Assembly (NCBI GenBank): GCA_039964455.1
Contig: JBDVXK010000010.1
Span: 1-64,000, forward strand
Reading direction: 5' to 3'
DNA length: 64,000 nucleotides
Source: CALJFL01 sp039964455
GTDB taxonomy: Bacteria; Pseudomonadota; Gammaproteobacteria; Pseudomonadales; Halieaceae
Shown in pieces: positions 42,753-51,235 of this stretch. A program made the position numbers and the translations under genes. A model generated the notes under the pieces. The model worked only from the letters and a program-made list of their open reading frames with translations. It did not search any database and was not told where the DNA came from. Position 1 is the first letter of the stretch. Each line of letters starts with the position of its first letter.

Positions 42753-43034
42753 ATGGAAGCCGTATTTCTGACGTTTATCCTGATGCTCGCCATCTTTCTG
42801 GGTTTCGAGCTGATCAATAAGGTGCCTGCGACTCTGCATACACCGCTGATGTCGGGCGCAAATGCCATCTCCGGTATCACCGTGGTTGGTGCCATCGGTC
42901 TGGCCGGTACTGGCCAGCAGGACATGGCCAATTGGCTGGGCGCTGGCGCGGTAGCGCTTGCCTCCATCAACGTGGTGGGTGGTTATATGGTTACAGACCG
43001 CATGCTGGCCATGTTCAAGAAGAAGGAGAGCTGA
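42753..43034 (+). CDS. pntAB: NAD(P) transhydrogenase, alpha subunit part 2 (membrane)
   Basis: A 93-residue membrane subunit with three helices (about 3-20, 38-57 and 64-82), part of the proton channel. Sequence EAVFLTFILMLAIFLGFELINKVPATLHTPLMSGANAISGI is typical. The frame is open back to 42576 inside pntAA, but ATG 42753 follows GGAGGGG and gives the family start. It lies between pntAA and pntB with gaps of 1 and 2 bp. Confidence 0.95.
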   Translation: MEAVFLTFILMLAIFLGFELINKVPATLHTPLMSGANAISGITVVGAIGLAGTGQQDMANWLGAGAVALASINVVGGYMVTDRMLAMFKKKES

Positions 43035-43036
43035 TC

Positions 43037-44398
43037 ATGGAGACGACTCAACTTCTTATTCAATTGGCGTATGTGGTTTCAGCAGCGCTGTTTATTTTCG
43101 GCCTGAAGCTGCTGGGTTCAGCCGACTCGGCACGTCGCGGCAATATGCTGTCGGCCATCGGTATGTTGTTGGCCATCGTTGCTGCGCTGCTGGATCAGGG
43201 CATTGTGGAATATCAATGGATCATGATCGGCATCCTCATAGGCGGCGTTATAGGTGCTGCTGCGGCTAGACTGGTGCAAATGACGTCCATGCCTGAAATG
43301 GTGGCCTTGTTTAACGGCTTTGGCGGCATGGCTTCGCTGCTGGTGGGCGCTGCGGCAATTTCCACGGCTACCGGAACTTTCACTCTGGTGACAATCGTAC
43401 TGTCGATTCTGATTGGTGGCCTTACCTTTACCGGGTCGCTAATCGCCTACGGTAAACTCAGTGAGACGATTGGCAGTGGCGCGGTATTGTTCCGTGGCCA
43501 ACAGATCGTCAACAGCCTGATCGTTGCTGGCATTCTGGCCAGTGGCGTGATGTTCTGCCTGCAGCCAGACAACCCGCAGTGGTTGTATCTGGTGATAGGC
43601 CTCTCCCTGGTATTCGGTGTGATGGCGGTTATCCCCATTGGTGGTGCCGATATGCCCGTGGTGATTTCGCTGTTGAACTCCTATTCCGGTCTTGCAGCCT
43701 GTGCCGCAGGTTTTGCCATTAACAACAATATCCTGATCGTGGCAGGCTCCCTGGTTGGCGCCGCCGGTATTATTCTTACCCAGATCATGTGTAAGGCCAT
43801 GAACCGCTCGCTCAGTAACGTGTTGTTCAGCGGCTTTGGTAGCGTCAGTGGCGGTGACGAGAAGGTTGAAGGCGAGATCAAGCCCATTTCGGTGGAAGAC
43901 GCCTACTACATTCTGGAAGCCGCCAGCAACGTGGCCATCATTCCTGGCTACGGTATGGCCGTTGCCCAGGCGCAGCATGTGGTCAAGGAGCTCACCGAGA
44001 TTATGGAAAAGAATGGCGCCGAGGTTAACTTCGGTATTCATCCGGTGGCAGGCCGTATGCCCGGGCACATGAATGTTCTGTTGGCTGAAGCCGATGTCCC
44101 GTATGACCAGTTGCTGGAAATGGACGACATTAATCCTCGCATGGAAAATGTCGATGTCGCCATCGTGATTGGTGCCAACGACGTGGTTAACCCCGCGGCG
44201 AGAGAGTCTGAGTCTTCACCGATTTACGGTATGCCGGTTATCAACGTTGACCAGGCCCGTACCGTGTTCGTTCTGAAACGCTCAATGGCCTCCGGTTTCG
44301 CCGGGATCGAGAACCCTTTGTTCTACAAGGAAAACACCCGAATGCTGTTTGGTGACGCCAAGGAGTCTATTGGTGGACTGGTACGAGAGTTCAACTAA
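43037..44398 (+). CDS. pntB: NAD(P) transhydrogenase, beta subunit
   Basis: A 453-residue subunit with about eight to nine helices (1-265) and the cytoplasmic NADP(H)-binding domain III (about 280-453). Visible are FNGFGGMASLLVGAAA, NSYSGLAACAAGFAI, GYGMAVAQAQHVVKE, FGIHPVAGRMPGHMNVLLAEA, AIVIGANDVVNPAA and YGMPVINVDQARTVFVLKRSM. The ATG at 43037 follows AGGAGAG and lies 2 bp after the pntAB stop; a frame open to 42932 is not family-like. A strong terminator follows 16 bp after the stop, ending the operon. Confidence 0.97.
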   Translation: METTQLLIQLAYVVSAALFIFGLKLLGSADSARRGNMLSAIGMLLAIVAALLDQGIVEYQWIMIGILIGGVIGAAAARLVQMTSMPEMVALFNGFGGMASLLVGAAAISTATGTFTLVTIVLSILIGGLTFTGSLIAYGKLSETIGSGAVLFRGQQIVNSLIVAGILASGVMFCLQPDNPQWLYLVIGLSLVFGVMAVIPIGGADMPVVISLLNSYSGLAACAAGFAINNNILIVAGSLVGAAGIILTQIMCKAMNRSLSNVLFSGFGSVSGGDEKVEGEIKPISVEDAYYILEAASNVAIIPGYGMAVAQAQHVVKELTEIMEKNGAEVNFGIHPVAGRMPGHMNVLLAEADVPYDQLLEMDDINPRMENVDVAIVIGANDVVNPAARESESSPIYGMPVINVDQARTVFVLKRSMASGFAGIENPLFYKENTRMLFGDAKESIGGLVREFN

Positions 44399-44414
44399 TA
44401 GTCAGTATCCCGAT

Positions 44415-44444
44415 AACGCCGGCCCTGTGCCGGCGTTTTTTTTG
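44415..44444 (+). terminator. Rho-independent terminator after pntB
   Basis: Perfect 9-bp arms AACGCCGGC and GCCGGCGTT around a five-base loop, then a long T-run. Confidence 0.93.
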
Positions 44445-44586
44445 GTGCATCAAAAGCGCTGTCGGGTTTAGCAATTTACCCCTGAGGCCTGCTTGTATAA
44501 GTCATGCGCAGGATCAATGCGCCGATGGCTTGGCCGGGCTAAGCTTGCGGCGTATTGTGGGAAAGTAGAACGAACAGGAGAGCATC

Positions 44587-45552
44587 ATGGCTGCCACCCA
44601 GGCCCAGACATCGAAAAAAAAGAAGGCCACCAAAGCCAAGGCCGGCGCGCCGAAGCCCAAAGCCCCGCCTCGCAGTGAAGTTCCCATGATGGCTGCCCTG
44701 CGGGCTGAGCATCGCCACATGGCCAGCGTAATGGAGCTTATGGCGCAGCAGCTTGATGCCGTGGCGGAAGGCGACCTGGTTGATACCCATATGCTCTATG
44801 AAAGTATGGATTACATGCTCTCCTGGCCGGACAGGTATCACCATCCGCGGGAGGACCTGATCTATGGCCGTGTCGCCGATATCGACTCATCTGCTGCCGA
44901 CAACGTCGACAGTTTGCAGCGCGAGCATGATGATATGGCGGCGCGCGGACGCGAGGTGCTGGCCACCATTGAGCACTGGCGGGATGGCAAGGTTTCAGGC
45001 GCTGCAGTGGTGAAAGCCGGTCGAGACTACATCGCTCGCAGCTACAAGCACATGAATAATGAAGAGCAGCTGGTCTTCCCCCAGATCGAGTCAATCCTCA
45101 CTGTGCAGGACTGGCGAGAGCTGGCTGAGGACGATAGCCTGCGCCCGGCTGCCGACCCGGTATTTGGCCCACGAATAGATCGCGACTTCCGCAACCTTGC
45201 CCGTAAAGTTCGTCGCGGAGTTAGACGGGGTGTAGAGCGGACCGCAATGGTTGAGTGGGTAGGCCTGGAAGCCTTGCTGGAGTCCTTCGAGGTTATGTCC
45301 ATGGCTTATGATTCCGGTAAGGATATTACCGGAGAGCATGTACGCACAGCTCTGGATGAGTCTTTATCGATTCTTCGTGAAAAGCCGCTGACAGCGCCCT
45401 TGCGTTGCGCGGTAAATAATACCCGTCTGACGTTCAGCTGGATGGGCGATCTGGCTGATGTGTCTAGAGACACACTCGCCGACCTCGTTAAAGTTAACCA
45501 GGAACGGAAAGACCGGGTGCGTCTGCTTGACCGGGAGAGAGCGGCGGGCTGA
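44587..45552 (+). CDS. Hemerythrin-domain protein with basic N-terminal tail
   Basis: A 321-residue cytoplasmic protein. The first 30 residues are Lys/Ala/Pro-rich and very basic. A hemerythrin four-helix bundle follows (about 35-165), with the di-iron ligand pattern EHRHM, HHPRED, EHDDM and HMNNEEQLVFP. Members bind O2 or NO or sense iron and redox state. The C-terminal half (about 185-321) is helical and basic (ARKVRRGVRRGVERT) and I do not recognise it. The ATG follows AGGAG. The 3' end overlaps the convergent ABC exporter by 59 bp, which is unusually long. Confidence 0.87.
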   Translation: MAATQAQTSKKKKATKAKAGAPKPKAPPRSEVPMMAALRAEHRHMASVMELMAQQLDAVAEGDLVDTHMLYESMDYMLSWPDRYHHPREDLIYGRVADIDSSAADNVDSLQREHDDMAARGREVLATIEHWRDGKVSGAAVVKAGRDYIARSYKHMNNEEQLVFPQIESILTVQDWRELAEDDSLRPAADPVFGPRIDRDFRNLARKVRRGVRRGVERTAMVEWVGLEALLESFEVMSMAYDSGKDITGEHVRTALDESLSILREKPLTAPLRCAVNNTRLTFSWMGDLADVSRDTLADLVKVNQERKDRVRLLDRERAAG

Positions 45553-47302
45553 GCTCCTCGCCTTCCCTGAATTGCAGGCTGGCCAGGCGAGCGTATAGCG
45601 GGTTGCTGGCTAGCAGTTCCTCGTGTGTGCCCGTGGCAACCAGTTCACCCTGATCCAATACGGCAATCCTGTCGGCATGTAAGATAGTCGAGAGACGATG
45701 GGCGATTATCACTGTCGTTCTGTTGTGCATAAGCTCCTGCAAAGCCAGCTGCACCTGGTATTCGCTCTCACTGTCCAGAGCGCTGGTGGCTTCGTCCAGC
45801 AGAAGAATACGTGGGTCGTTAAGTATCGCCCTGGCAATGGCTATACGCTGGCGCTGGCCCCCCGACAGCCTGACGCCTTGCTCACCCAAATGACTCTGGT
45901 AGCCTTCCGGCAACTTGCTGATGAAGTCGTGGGCATGGGCCGCCCTGGCTGCGGCTTCCACCTCCTCGTCTGTCGCACCCGGTTTGCCATAGGCGATGTT
46001 GTAGCGTACATCGGCGGTGAACAGGGCAGGCTGCTGCGGTACCAATGCGGTTTGCGAGCGCAGCTGTTCAAGATTCATGCCCCGTATGTCATGACCGTCA
46101 AGGTCGATGCTGCCCTCTTGCGGGTCGTAGAAGCGCTGTAACAATTCGAATACTGTTGATTTCCCGGCACCTGAAGGGCCTACCAGTGCCAGGCTTTTGC
46201 CTGCTTCTATAGAGAGTGAAAAATGCTGCAGTGCCTGTTGTGCTGGCCGTGCCGGGTAGGCAAAGCTGATGTTACGAACCTCGATTCTCGGCTCTGGCGA
46301 GGGCAGGTTATTGGCCGCCGGATCTTCGATGATACTGTCTGTATCCACCAGTTCCAGCAGTCGCTCTGCGGCTCCGGCGGCTCTCTGTAGCTCGCCCCAC
46401 ACTTCCGAGATGGTAGCGAAACCGCTGCCCACCATAATCGCGTAGAACACGAAGGCACCCAGCTCGCCGCCCGTCATTTGGCCAGAGATTACGTCTTGCC
46501 CGCCACTCCAGAGCATTCCCGACATACCGGTGAACAGCAGTAGTATGGCTCCGCAGATCAGCAAGGCCCGCTGGCGTATGCGTCGGCGGGCAATCGCGAA
46601 GGCGCGTTCCACTTCCGCGTCAAAGGCCTTTATTTCGAAGGCCTCGCGGGTGTAGCTCTGAACCACCTTGATATGTTGGATAATTTCACCGGCGTAGCTA
46701 CCTACACTGGCGATACTGTCCTGGCTTTGATTCGACAGCTTTCTTACGCGACGGCCAAAAATGAGTATAGGCAGCAGCACCAGGGGTACGCTGGCGGCAA
46801 TGATCAGGCTCAATTTCAGGTTGGTGATGAACATCATGACCAGTGCGCCCACGAGGGTGAGGCTGCTGCGCAGCGCCATGCTGAAGGAGGACCCGATGAT
46901 GGTTTGTAGCAAGGTGGTATCTGTGGTCAGGCGCGACATGATCTCGCCGGAGCGATTGGTTTCGAAAAACCCCGGGTGCAGCCTGACAATGTTGGCGAAA
47001 ACCGCTTTCCGAAGGTCCGCACTGACCCTCTCACCCAGCCAGGACACCAGGTAGAAGCGCAGAAATGTGCCCACCGCGATGGCAGCACTGATGGCGATGA
47101 TGAGTAGTACGGCTGATGTCAGGTCGTCGCTGTTGCCACCAAAACCCCGGTCGATCAGGAACTGTACACCCCGGCCCAGTGCGAGCGTGGCGCCAGCGGT
47201 AAACAGCAGCGCGATACCGGCGGCCAGTAACTGCGGCTTGTAGGGCCAAAGGTAGCCCATGATGGCCCGCAAAGGTGCGAAACCGCGGTTTTTGTCGGGC
47301 AT
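45494..47302 (-). CDS. ABC exporter, fused permease-ATPase (MsbA-like)
   Basis: Half-size ABC exporter of 602 aa that would act as a dimer. Six helices occupy about 20-310, with the coupling region TNRSGEIMSRLTTDTTLLQ. The ATPase (about 335-580) has Walker A GPSGAGKST, Q-loop LVPQQPALF, signature LSGGQRQRIAIARA and Walker B LLLDEATSALD with His in IAHRLSTI. The family includes lipid A flippases and multidrug pumps; the substrate is not clear here, and this gene is not next to lpxK. Its ATG shares one base with the MscS stop (TAATG), so it is translationally coupled to that channel gene. Confidence 0.92.
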   Translation of the reverse strand: MPDKNRGFAPLRAIMGYLWPYKPQLLAAGIALLFTAGATLALGRGVQFLIDRGFGGNSDDLTSAVLLIIAISAAIAVGTFLRFYLVSWLGERVSADLRKAVFANIVRLHPGFFETNRSGEIMSRLTTDTTLLQTIIGSSFSMALRSSLTLVGALVMMFITNLKLSLIIAASVPLVLLPILIFGRRVRKLSNQSQDSIASVGSYAGEIIQHIKVVQSYTREAFEIKAFDAEVERAFAIARRRIRQRALLICGAILLLFTGMSGMLWSGGQDVISGQMTGGELGAFVFYAIMVGSGFATISEVWGELQRAAGAAERLLELVDTDSIIEDPAANNLPSPEPRIEVRNISFAYPARPAQQALQHFSLSIEAGKSLALVGPSGAGKSTVFELLQRFYDPQEGSIDLDGHDIRGMNLEQLRSQTALVPQQPALFTADVRYNIAYGKPGATDEEVEAAARAAHAHDFISKLPEGYQSHLGEQGVRLSGGQRQRIAIARAILNDPRILLLDEATSALDSESEYQVQLALQELMHNRTTVIIAHRLSTILHADRIAVLDQGELVATGTHEELLASNPLYARLASLQFREGEELSPPLSPGQADAPGLSVPG

Positions 47303-49086
47303 TAGCTGGACGAGCCGGCAGGCGGATAGTCAAGCTGACCTTTGAGGTTCTGCTTCTCTGTGCTGCTGTGATCAGGGAAGGGCAGTCTGTCCTGTTCCCG
47401 CCATTCGTCCAATGTTGCTCTCATCCTGGCCAGCTCCTCATCGGAAGCTTGCTTGAATTCGCGTACCTGCAGTACCTGCCCTGGCCCGCTGAAGATGGCG
47501 CCGTTTCGGTGTACCAGTTCAACCACATGCAGGTTGAGATCTTCGGCAACTGCCAGAAACTCCTGATAGTCCCTGGTCGCAATGCCGGCATCAAGGCGCA
47601 GTACCGCTGTGGCTTGCTCAATGCTCTCGAAGCGGATGCTGACCGTGTCCTGCAGGACTTTGGGGTGAGAGTAAAACAGAGTCCGCAGTTCCGCTGTGAT
47701 CACCCGCAGTTGATCGGCATTGGCCATCTGCAGTACCACATGCCGGTAGTACCGAATGCGATCGCGAGAGGACAGGTTTTCCACCTCCACCGATGAGAAC
47801 ACCGAGTTGGGTACCACCAGCATAGTGCGATCCAGGGTTCTGATCAGCGTGGAGCGCAGACCAATCTCCTCGACCACCCCAACGACGGTTCCAAAGCGGC
47901 ACAGGTCACCCGGCTTTACCGGTCTGGCGGTATACAAGGTGATTGCGCCGATAATGTTTTCCAGCGTCTTCTGGGCAGCCAGTGCGACCGCGAGACTACC
48001 CACGCCCAGCCCGGCCAGAATGGTCGACATGTTATAGCCGGCCTGATCTGCCCAGATCAGCGCCAGTATCGTGATAACAACAACCTTGATTATCGTTGTC
48101 AGCGGCTTGAGCAGGGCTGCATATTCCGCTTTACCGGCTATTTCCAGGCGATTGATCTGGTAATCCCGAATGAGGGATAGCAGTCCGACGAAGAGCACGG
48201 TATAGGCAATGTAATCTACGCCGGAGGATTCCAGGTACACCCTGGCGGTCAGCGACAAGCCCAGGTAGCCCATCAACATGCGGCAGATCAGGACGAACAG
48301 GAAGAAACGTGCAGGCCAGCGAAAGAAGCGCTTGATACCTTCCGGGAAACTGTTCGGTATAAATAGCATCAGTCGCATCAGCACGGTACTTATGAGTGCG
48401 GCGAGCGGCCAGGCGATGACGAGGAATACGATGGTGGCTACTACCTGCCAGTTATCCATGCCGAAAAAACGGAACTGCGGTAGCAGGTTATTCAGGTAAA
48501 CAGCCGCGGGGCTATACCCCAGTTCCTCCCACATCTCCGGAATACGCATCACGGTCGCATTCGACAGCTTCCAGGTTCGGCCGCCCTTACCATCCGGTAC
48601 CCGTTGCAGGTAGATCGGGACTTCTCCCGTACTGATCAGTACAGTGCCGATCAACTCGCGGTAACTGACCAGACCGTCGTCCAGATTACCCGCAGGGTCG
48701 TCGCTGATATTGGACAGGTCGGCGATATTTTGCTGCGCCCAGACATAGCCCAATGCCCTGATCAGGCTCTCTGGCGAGTACTCATCCAGCTCTTCTGGCA
48801 GGAAGCGCATGTCCAGATACTGGGCCGCTGCCTCGTAGTCAGACTGACGCATGGCCTCGCGCAGGCCCAGCATGCTGGACAGTGGGGTCTGCGGAATATC
48901 CACGCCCCTGGCCTGTGATTGTTCTTTTTCCTCAATCAGTTCTTCGGCTTTTTCCTCTGCCTCCAGAATCTCGCGCATGGAGGCGTCTGGCTTTGCGACG
49001 TCCTGCGCCACAGCCGGAAAGGCAGTCAGCAGCAGGGCGAGCATTAGTTGTCTGGGGGTGGAAGCTTGGAAAAATTTAAAATTCAT
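47302..49086 (-). CDS. MscS-family mechanosensitive channel, large, exported N-terminus
   Basis: A 594-residue membrane protein. A signal peptide (to about AQD, residue 28) is followed by a periplasmic domain (about 30-195) with an acidic coiled stretch (EAEEKAEELIEEKEQ). Several helices come next, then the MscS pore and beta domain: GVGSLAVALAAQKTLENIIGAITLYTARPVKPGDLCRFG, VVPNSVFSS. It is longer than MscS (286 aa) but lacks the many helices of MscK. It overlaps the ABC exporter downstream by one base and follows tatC by 39 bp. A role in osmotic relief is the family expectation. Confidence 0.9.
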   Translation of the reverse strand: MNFKFFQASTPRQLMLALLLTAFPAVAQDVAKPDASMREILEAEEKAEELIEEKEQSQARGVDIPQTPLSSMLGLREAMRQSDYEAAAQYLDMRFLPEELDEYSPESLIRALGYVWAQQNIADLSNISDDPAGNLDDGLVSYRELIGTVLISTGEVPIYLQRVPDGKGGRTWKLSNATVMRIPEMWEELGYSPAAVYLNNLLPQFRFFGMDNWQVVATIVFLVIAWPLAALISTVLMRLMLFIPNSFPEGIKRFFRWPARFFLFVLICRMLMGYLGLSLTARVYLESSGVDYIAYTVLFVGLLSLIRDYQINRLEIAGKAEYAALLKPLTTIIKVVVITILALIWADQAGYNMSTILAGLGVGSLAVALAAQKTLENIIGAITLYTARPVKPGDLCRFGTVVGVVEEIGLRSTLIRTLDRTMLVVPNSVFSSVEVENLSSRDRIRYYRHVVLQMANADQLRVITAELRTLFYSHPKVLQDTVSIRFESIEQATAVLRLDAGIATRDYQEFLAVAEDLNLHVVELVHRNGAIFSGPGQVLQVREFKQASDEELARMRATLDEWREQDRLPFPDHSSTEKQNLKGQLDYPPAGSSS

Positions 49087-49125
49087 AGCTGAGCCGTATA
49101 TCAGTGTTCAATGCATTGGCGGTGG

Positions 49126-49890
49126 TTATCCCGCGTCAGATGTCTCTTTCTGCTCGTCGGAATCCTTGGGCTGAACATACCTCCCAAAGAATACGCCAAA
49201 CTCGAACAGTATCCACATGGGGATTGCCAACAGCGACTGGGAAATAATGTCCGGCGGGGTCAGAAGCATGCCAAAGATGAAGCAGCCGACAATGATGTAG
49301 GGCCTTTTTTTACCCAGCGCCTCTGGCGTAGTGATCCCGGCCCAGATGAGCAGAACGGCGGCGATGGGAATCTCGAAGGCCAGGCCGAAGGCAAAGAAAA
49401 GCTTCAGGACAAAGTCCAGATAGCGATTAATGTCGGTCATGATGGTCACGTCTGCTGGCCCGACGCTGGTAAAGAAGGCAAATATCAACGGGAACACAAC
49501 GTAGTAGGCAAATGCAGCACCGCAGTAGAACAACAAAATGCTGGAGACCAAAAGTGGAATGGCAAAGCGCTTTTCATGGCGATACATGCCCGGCGCAATG
49601 AAACTCCATACCTGATAGAGCACATAGGGAATGGCCAGGAATATGGCCGCTACCAGCGTGAGTTTGAACGGGGTCAGAAATGGCGAGGCCACTTCCGTTG
49701 CAATCATCGTGGCGCCCTCGGGAAGAATGGCCCGCAGGGGCTCCGAGACAAAGGCATAGATTTCGTTGGCAAAAGGGAACAGGGCGATAAATACCACGAG
49801 TATCGCCAGGATGGCGCGTAACAGTTTGTCACGCAGCTCTGTCAGGTGAGCCACCAGAGGCTGGGGCTGATCGATCTCCGCGTCGTCCAT
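49126..49890 (-). CDS. tatC: Sec-independent translocase subunit TatC
   Basis: Receptor core of the Tat system, which moves folded proteins with twin-Arg signals across the inner membrane. The 254-residue protein has six helices. Family motifs are PLVAHLTELRDKLLRA at the N-terminus, FLTPFKLTLVAAIFLAIPYVLYQVWSFIAPGMYRHEKR, the acidic residue in FAFGLAFEIPIA, and ALGKKRPYIIVGCFIFGMLLTPPDIISQSLLAIPMW. The start overlaps the tatB stop by one base (TGATG). Confidence 0.97.
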   Translation of the reverse strand: MDDAEIDQPQPLVAHLTELRDKLLRAILAILVVFIALFPFANEIYAFVSEPLRAILPEGATMIATEVASPFLTPFKLTLVAAIFLAIPYVLYQVWSFIAPGMYRHEKRFAIPLLVSSILLFYCGAAFAYYVVFPLIFAFFTSVGPADVTIMTDINRYLDFVLKLFFAFGLAFEIPIAAVLLIWAGITTPEALGKKRPYIIVGCFIFGMLLTPPDIISQSLLAIPMWILFEFGVFFGRYVQPKDSDEQKETSDAG

Positions 49891-50219
49891 CAGGGTGAGG
49901 GTTCCGATGGCGGCCTGGGTGGCGCCGGGACTGTTTCTGATGTCAGCGGTTGGTCTGCTTCATCAACCGCGGATTTAAAATCACTGGTGACAGAGTCTGC
50001 TTCGCTTTTTAATTGTTCGCCGGTTTTTTTAAGCTCCTGCATCACAGCGTCATTGTGCAGTTCCTGCTCAACTTCCCGGCGTATGTCGTTGAACCCGCGC
50101 TTGATGCGTCCCAGCCACAGGCTGGCAGTTCTAATTGCCCCCGGCAGTCTCTCCGGTCCTATGACCAGTAATCCCACCACCGCAATGATGATGAGTTCGG
50201 CAAAACCTATATCGAACAC
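49890..50219 (-). CDS. tatB: Sec-independent translocase subunit TatB
   Basis: A 109-residue Tat component with a short N-terminal helix (MFDIGFAELIIIAVVGLLVIGPERLP), the Glu8-containing start typical of TatB, an amphipathic helix and a long polar tail ending in a Pro/Ser-rich stretch. It forms the receptor with TatC. It lies 8 bp after tatA and overlaps tatC by one base. Confidence 0.95.
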   Translation of the reverse strand: MFDIGFAELIIIAVVGLLVIGPERLPGAIRTASLWLGRIKRGFNDIRREVEQELHNDAVMQELKKTGEQLKSEADSVTSDFKSAVDEADQPLTSETVPAPPRPPSEPSP

Positions 50220-50227
50220 GGGACGCT

Positions 50228-50437
50228 TTACTTGTCCTTCTCTGGCTCTGTGCTTTCACCAGTGGGTGTGTCTGCGTCGCCTGCCTGCGTTCCTTCATCC
50301 TGAATGCTTTTGCGAAAGCCTTTCACTGCGCTGCCCAGATCGCTGCCCAGGGTGCGCAGGCGTTTGGTGCCAAACAACATGATGACAATTGCCAGAATGA
50401 TCAACAGTTGCCAGATACTGATACCGCCTAATCCCAT
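50228..50437 (-). CDS. tatA: Sec-independent translocase subunit TatA
   Basis: Pore-forming Tat component of 69 aa: membrane helix MGLGGISIWQLLIILAIVIMLFG, the FGTKRLRTLGSDLGSAVKGFRKSI amphipathic helix and an acidic tail. The start lies 12 bp after hisE. The order hisI-hisE-tatA-tatB-tatC is common in gammaproteobacteria. Confidence 0.96.
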   Translation of the reverse strand: MGLGGISIWQLLIILAIVIMLFGTKRLRTLGSDLGSAVKGFRKSIQDEGTQAGDADTPTGESTEPEKDK

Positions 50438-50449
50438 GATACTCTCCTA

Positions 50450-50785
50450 CTAATCAGTCGATTCGCGAGCGGCTTTTTCGGCCAGCCCCGAAATGTCAAA
50501 GCGTTGCCGCAGGCACTCGGTAACTTCTTCCACGTCACCGTCCAGGTGTGACAGCATAACCATACAGTGGAACCAGAGATCGGCGACCTCGCCAACAAGT
50601 TCTTCCCGGGAGCCACCGGCAGCGACATCCTTGGCAGCCAGGATGACCTCAGTGGACTCTTCGCCCACCTTCTCCAATATCTTGTTCAACCCCTTCTCGT
50701 GCAGGCTGGCTACATAAGATTGCTCAGGGTCAGCTGTTCTCCGTTGGGCAAGAATAGCGGTGAGTTGCTGCAATACATCGCTCAT
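50450..50785 (-). CDS. hisE: Phosphoribosyl-ATP pyrophosphatase
   Basis: Second step of histidine synthesis, removing pyrophosphate from PR-ATP. The 111-residue all-helical MazG-like protein has the metal motif EKVGEESTEVILAAKD and EVADLWFHCMVML. It is a separate protein from HisI, unlike the fused HisIE of enteric bacteria. It overlaps the hisI stop by 4 bp (ATGA). Confidence 0.96.
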   Translation of the reverse strand: MSDVLQQLTAILAQRRTADPEQSYVASLHEKGLNKILEKVGEESTEVILAAKDVAAGGSREELVGEVADLWFHCMVMLSHLDGDVEEVTECLRQRFDISGLAEKAARESTD

Positions 50786-51183
50786 TGTTCTTTCCCATAC
50801 AGTGTGGCCGGATCCTTCAGCACTTCTTCGGTAATGGTGATGCCGTCGTCATCAATGCGCTGGTAAAAACAGTGCCTGCGCCCGGTGTGACAGGCGATAC
50901 CGCCAATCTGCTCAACCTTTATAAGTACGGTATCGGCATCACAGTCGATACGCAATTCCTTCAGTTTCTGGACATTGCCGGACTCCTCGCCCTTGCGCCA
51001 CAGCGCCTGCCTTGAGCGGGACCAGTAAATCGCGCGTTGTTCCGCCAGGGTTAAGCTCAGTGCCTCCCGGTTCATCCAGGCCAGCATCAGAACCTCACCA
51101 GTCTGCCAGTCCTGCGCTATCGCCGGTATCAGGCCCTGCTCGTTCCAGCTTATAAGTTGCTCAATGTCGTTCAGTTCAGTCAT
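50782..51183 (-). CDS. hisI: Phosphoribosyl-AMP cyclohydrolase
   Basis: Third step of histidine synthesis, opening the adenine ring of PR-AMP with Zn and Mg. The 133-residue protein has LMLAWMNREALSLTLAE, YWSRSRQALWRKGEESGN, the Asp trio DCDADTVL and zinc Cys residues in GGIACHTGRRHCFY. All ligands are intact. It lies 52 bp after ubiB and overlaps hisE. Confidence 0.96.
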   Translation of the reverse strand: MTELNDIEQLISWNEQGLIPAIAQDWQTGEVLMLAWMNREALSLTLAEQRAIYWSRSRQALWRKGEESGNVQKLKELRIDCDADTVLIKVEQIGGIACHTGRRHCFYQRIDDDGITITEEVLKDPATLYGKEQ

Positions 51184-51235
51184 GGCGTCCGTCCGCGCGA
51201 CCGCACATTATGGCACAGCGCGCCGATATCGGAAA

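Noticed and set aside
49111..49821. Plus-strand open frame of about 236 codons over tatC
   Set aside because: Shadow of a well-defined TatC membrane protein; the product is Gly/Gln/Lys-rich without any pattern.
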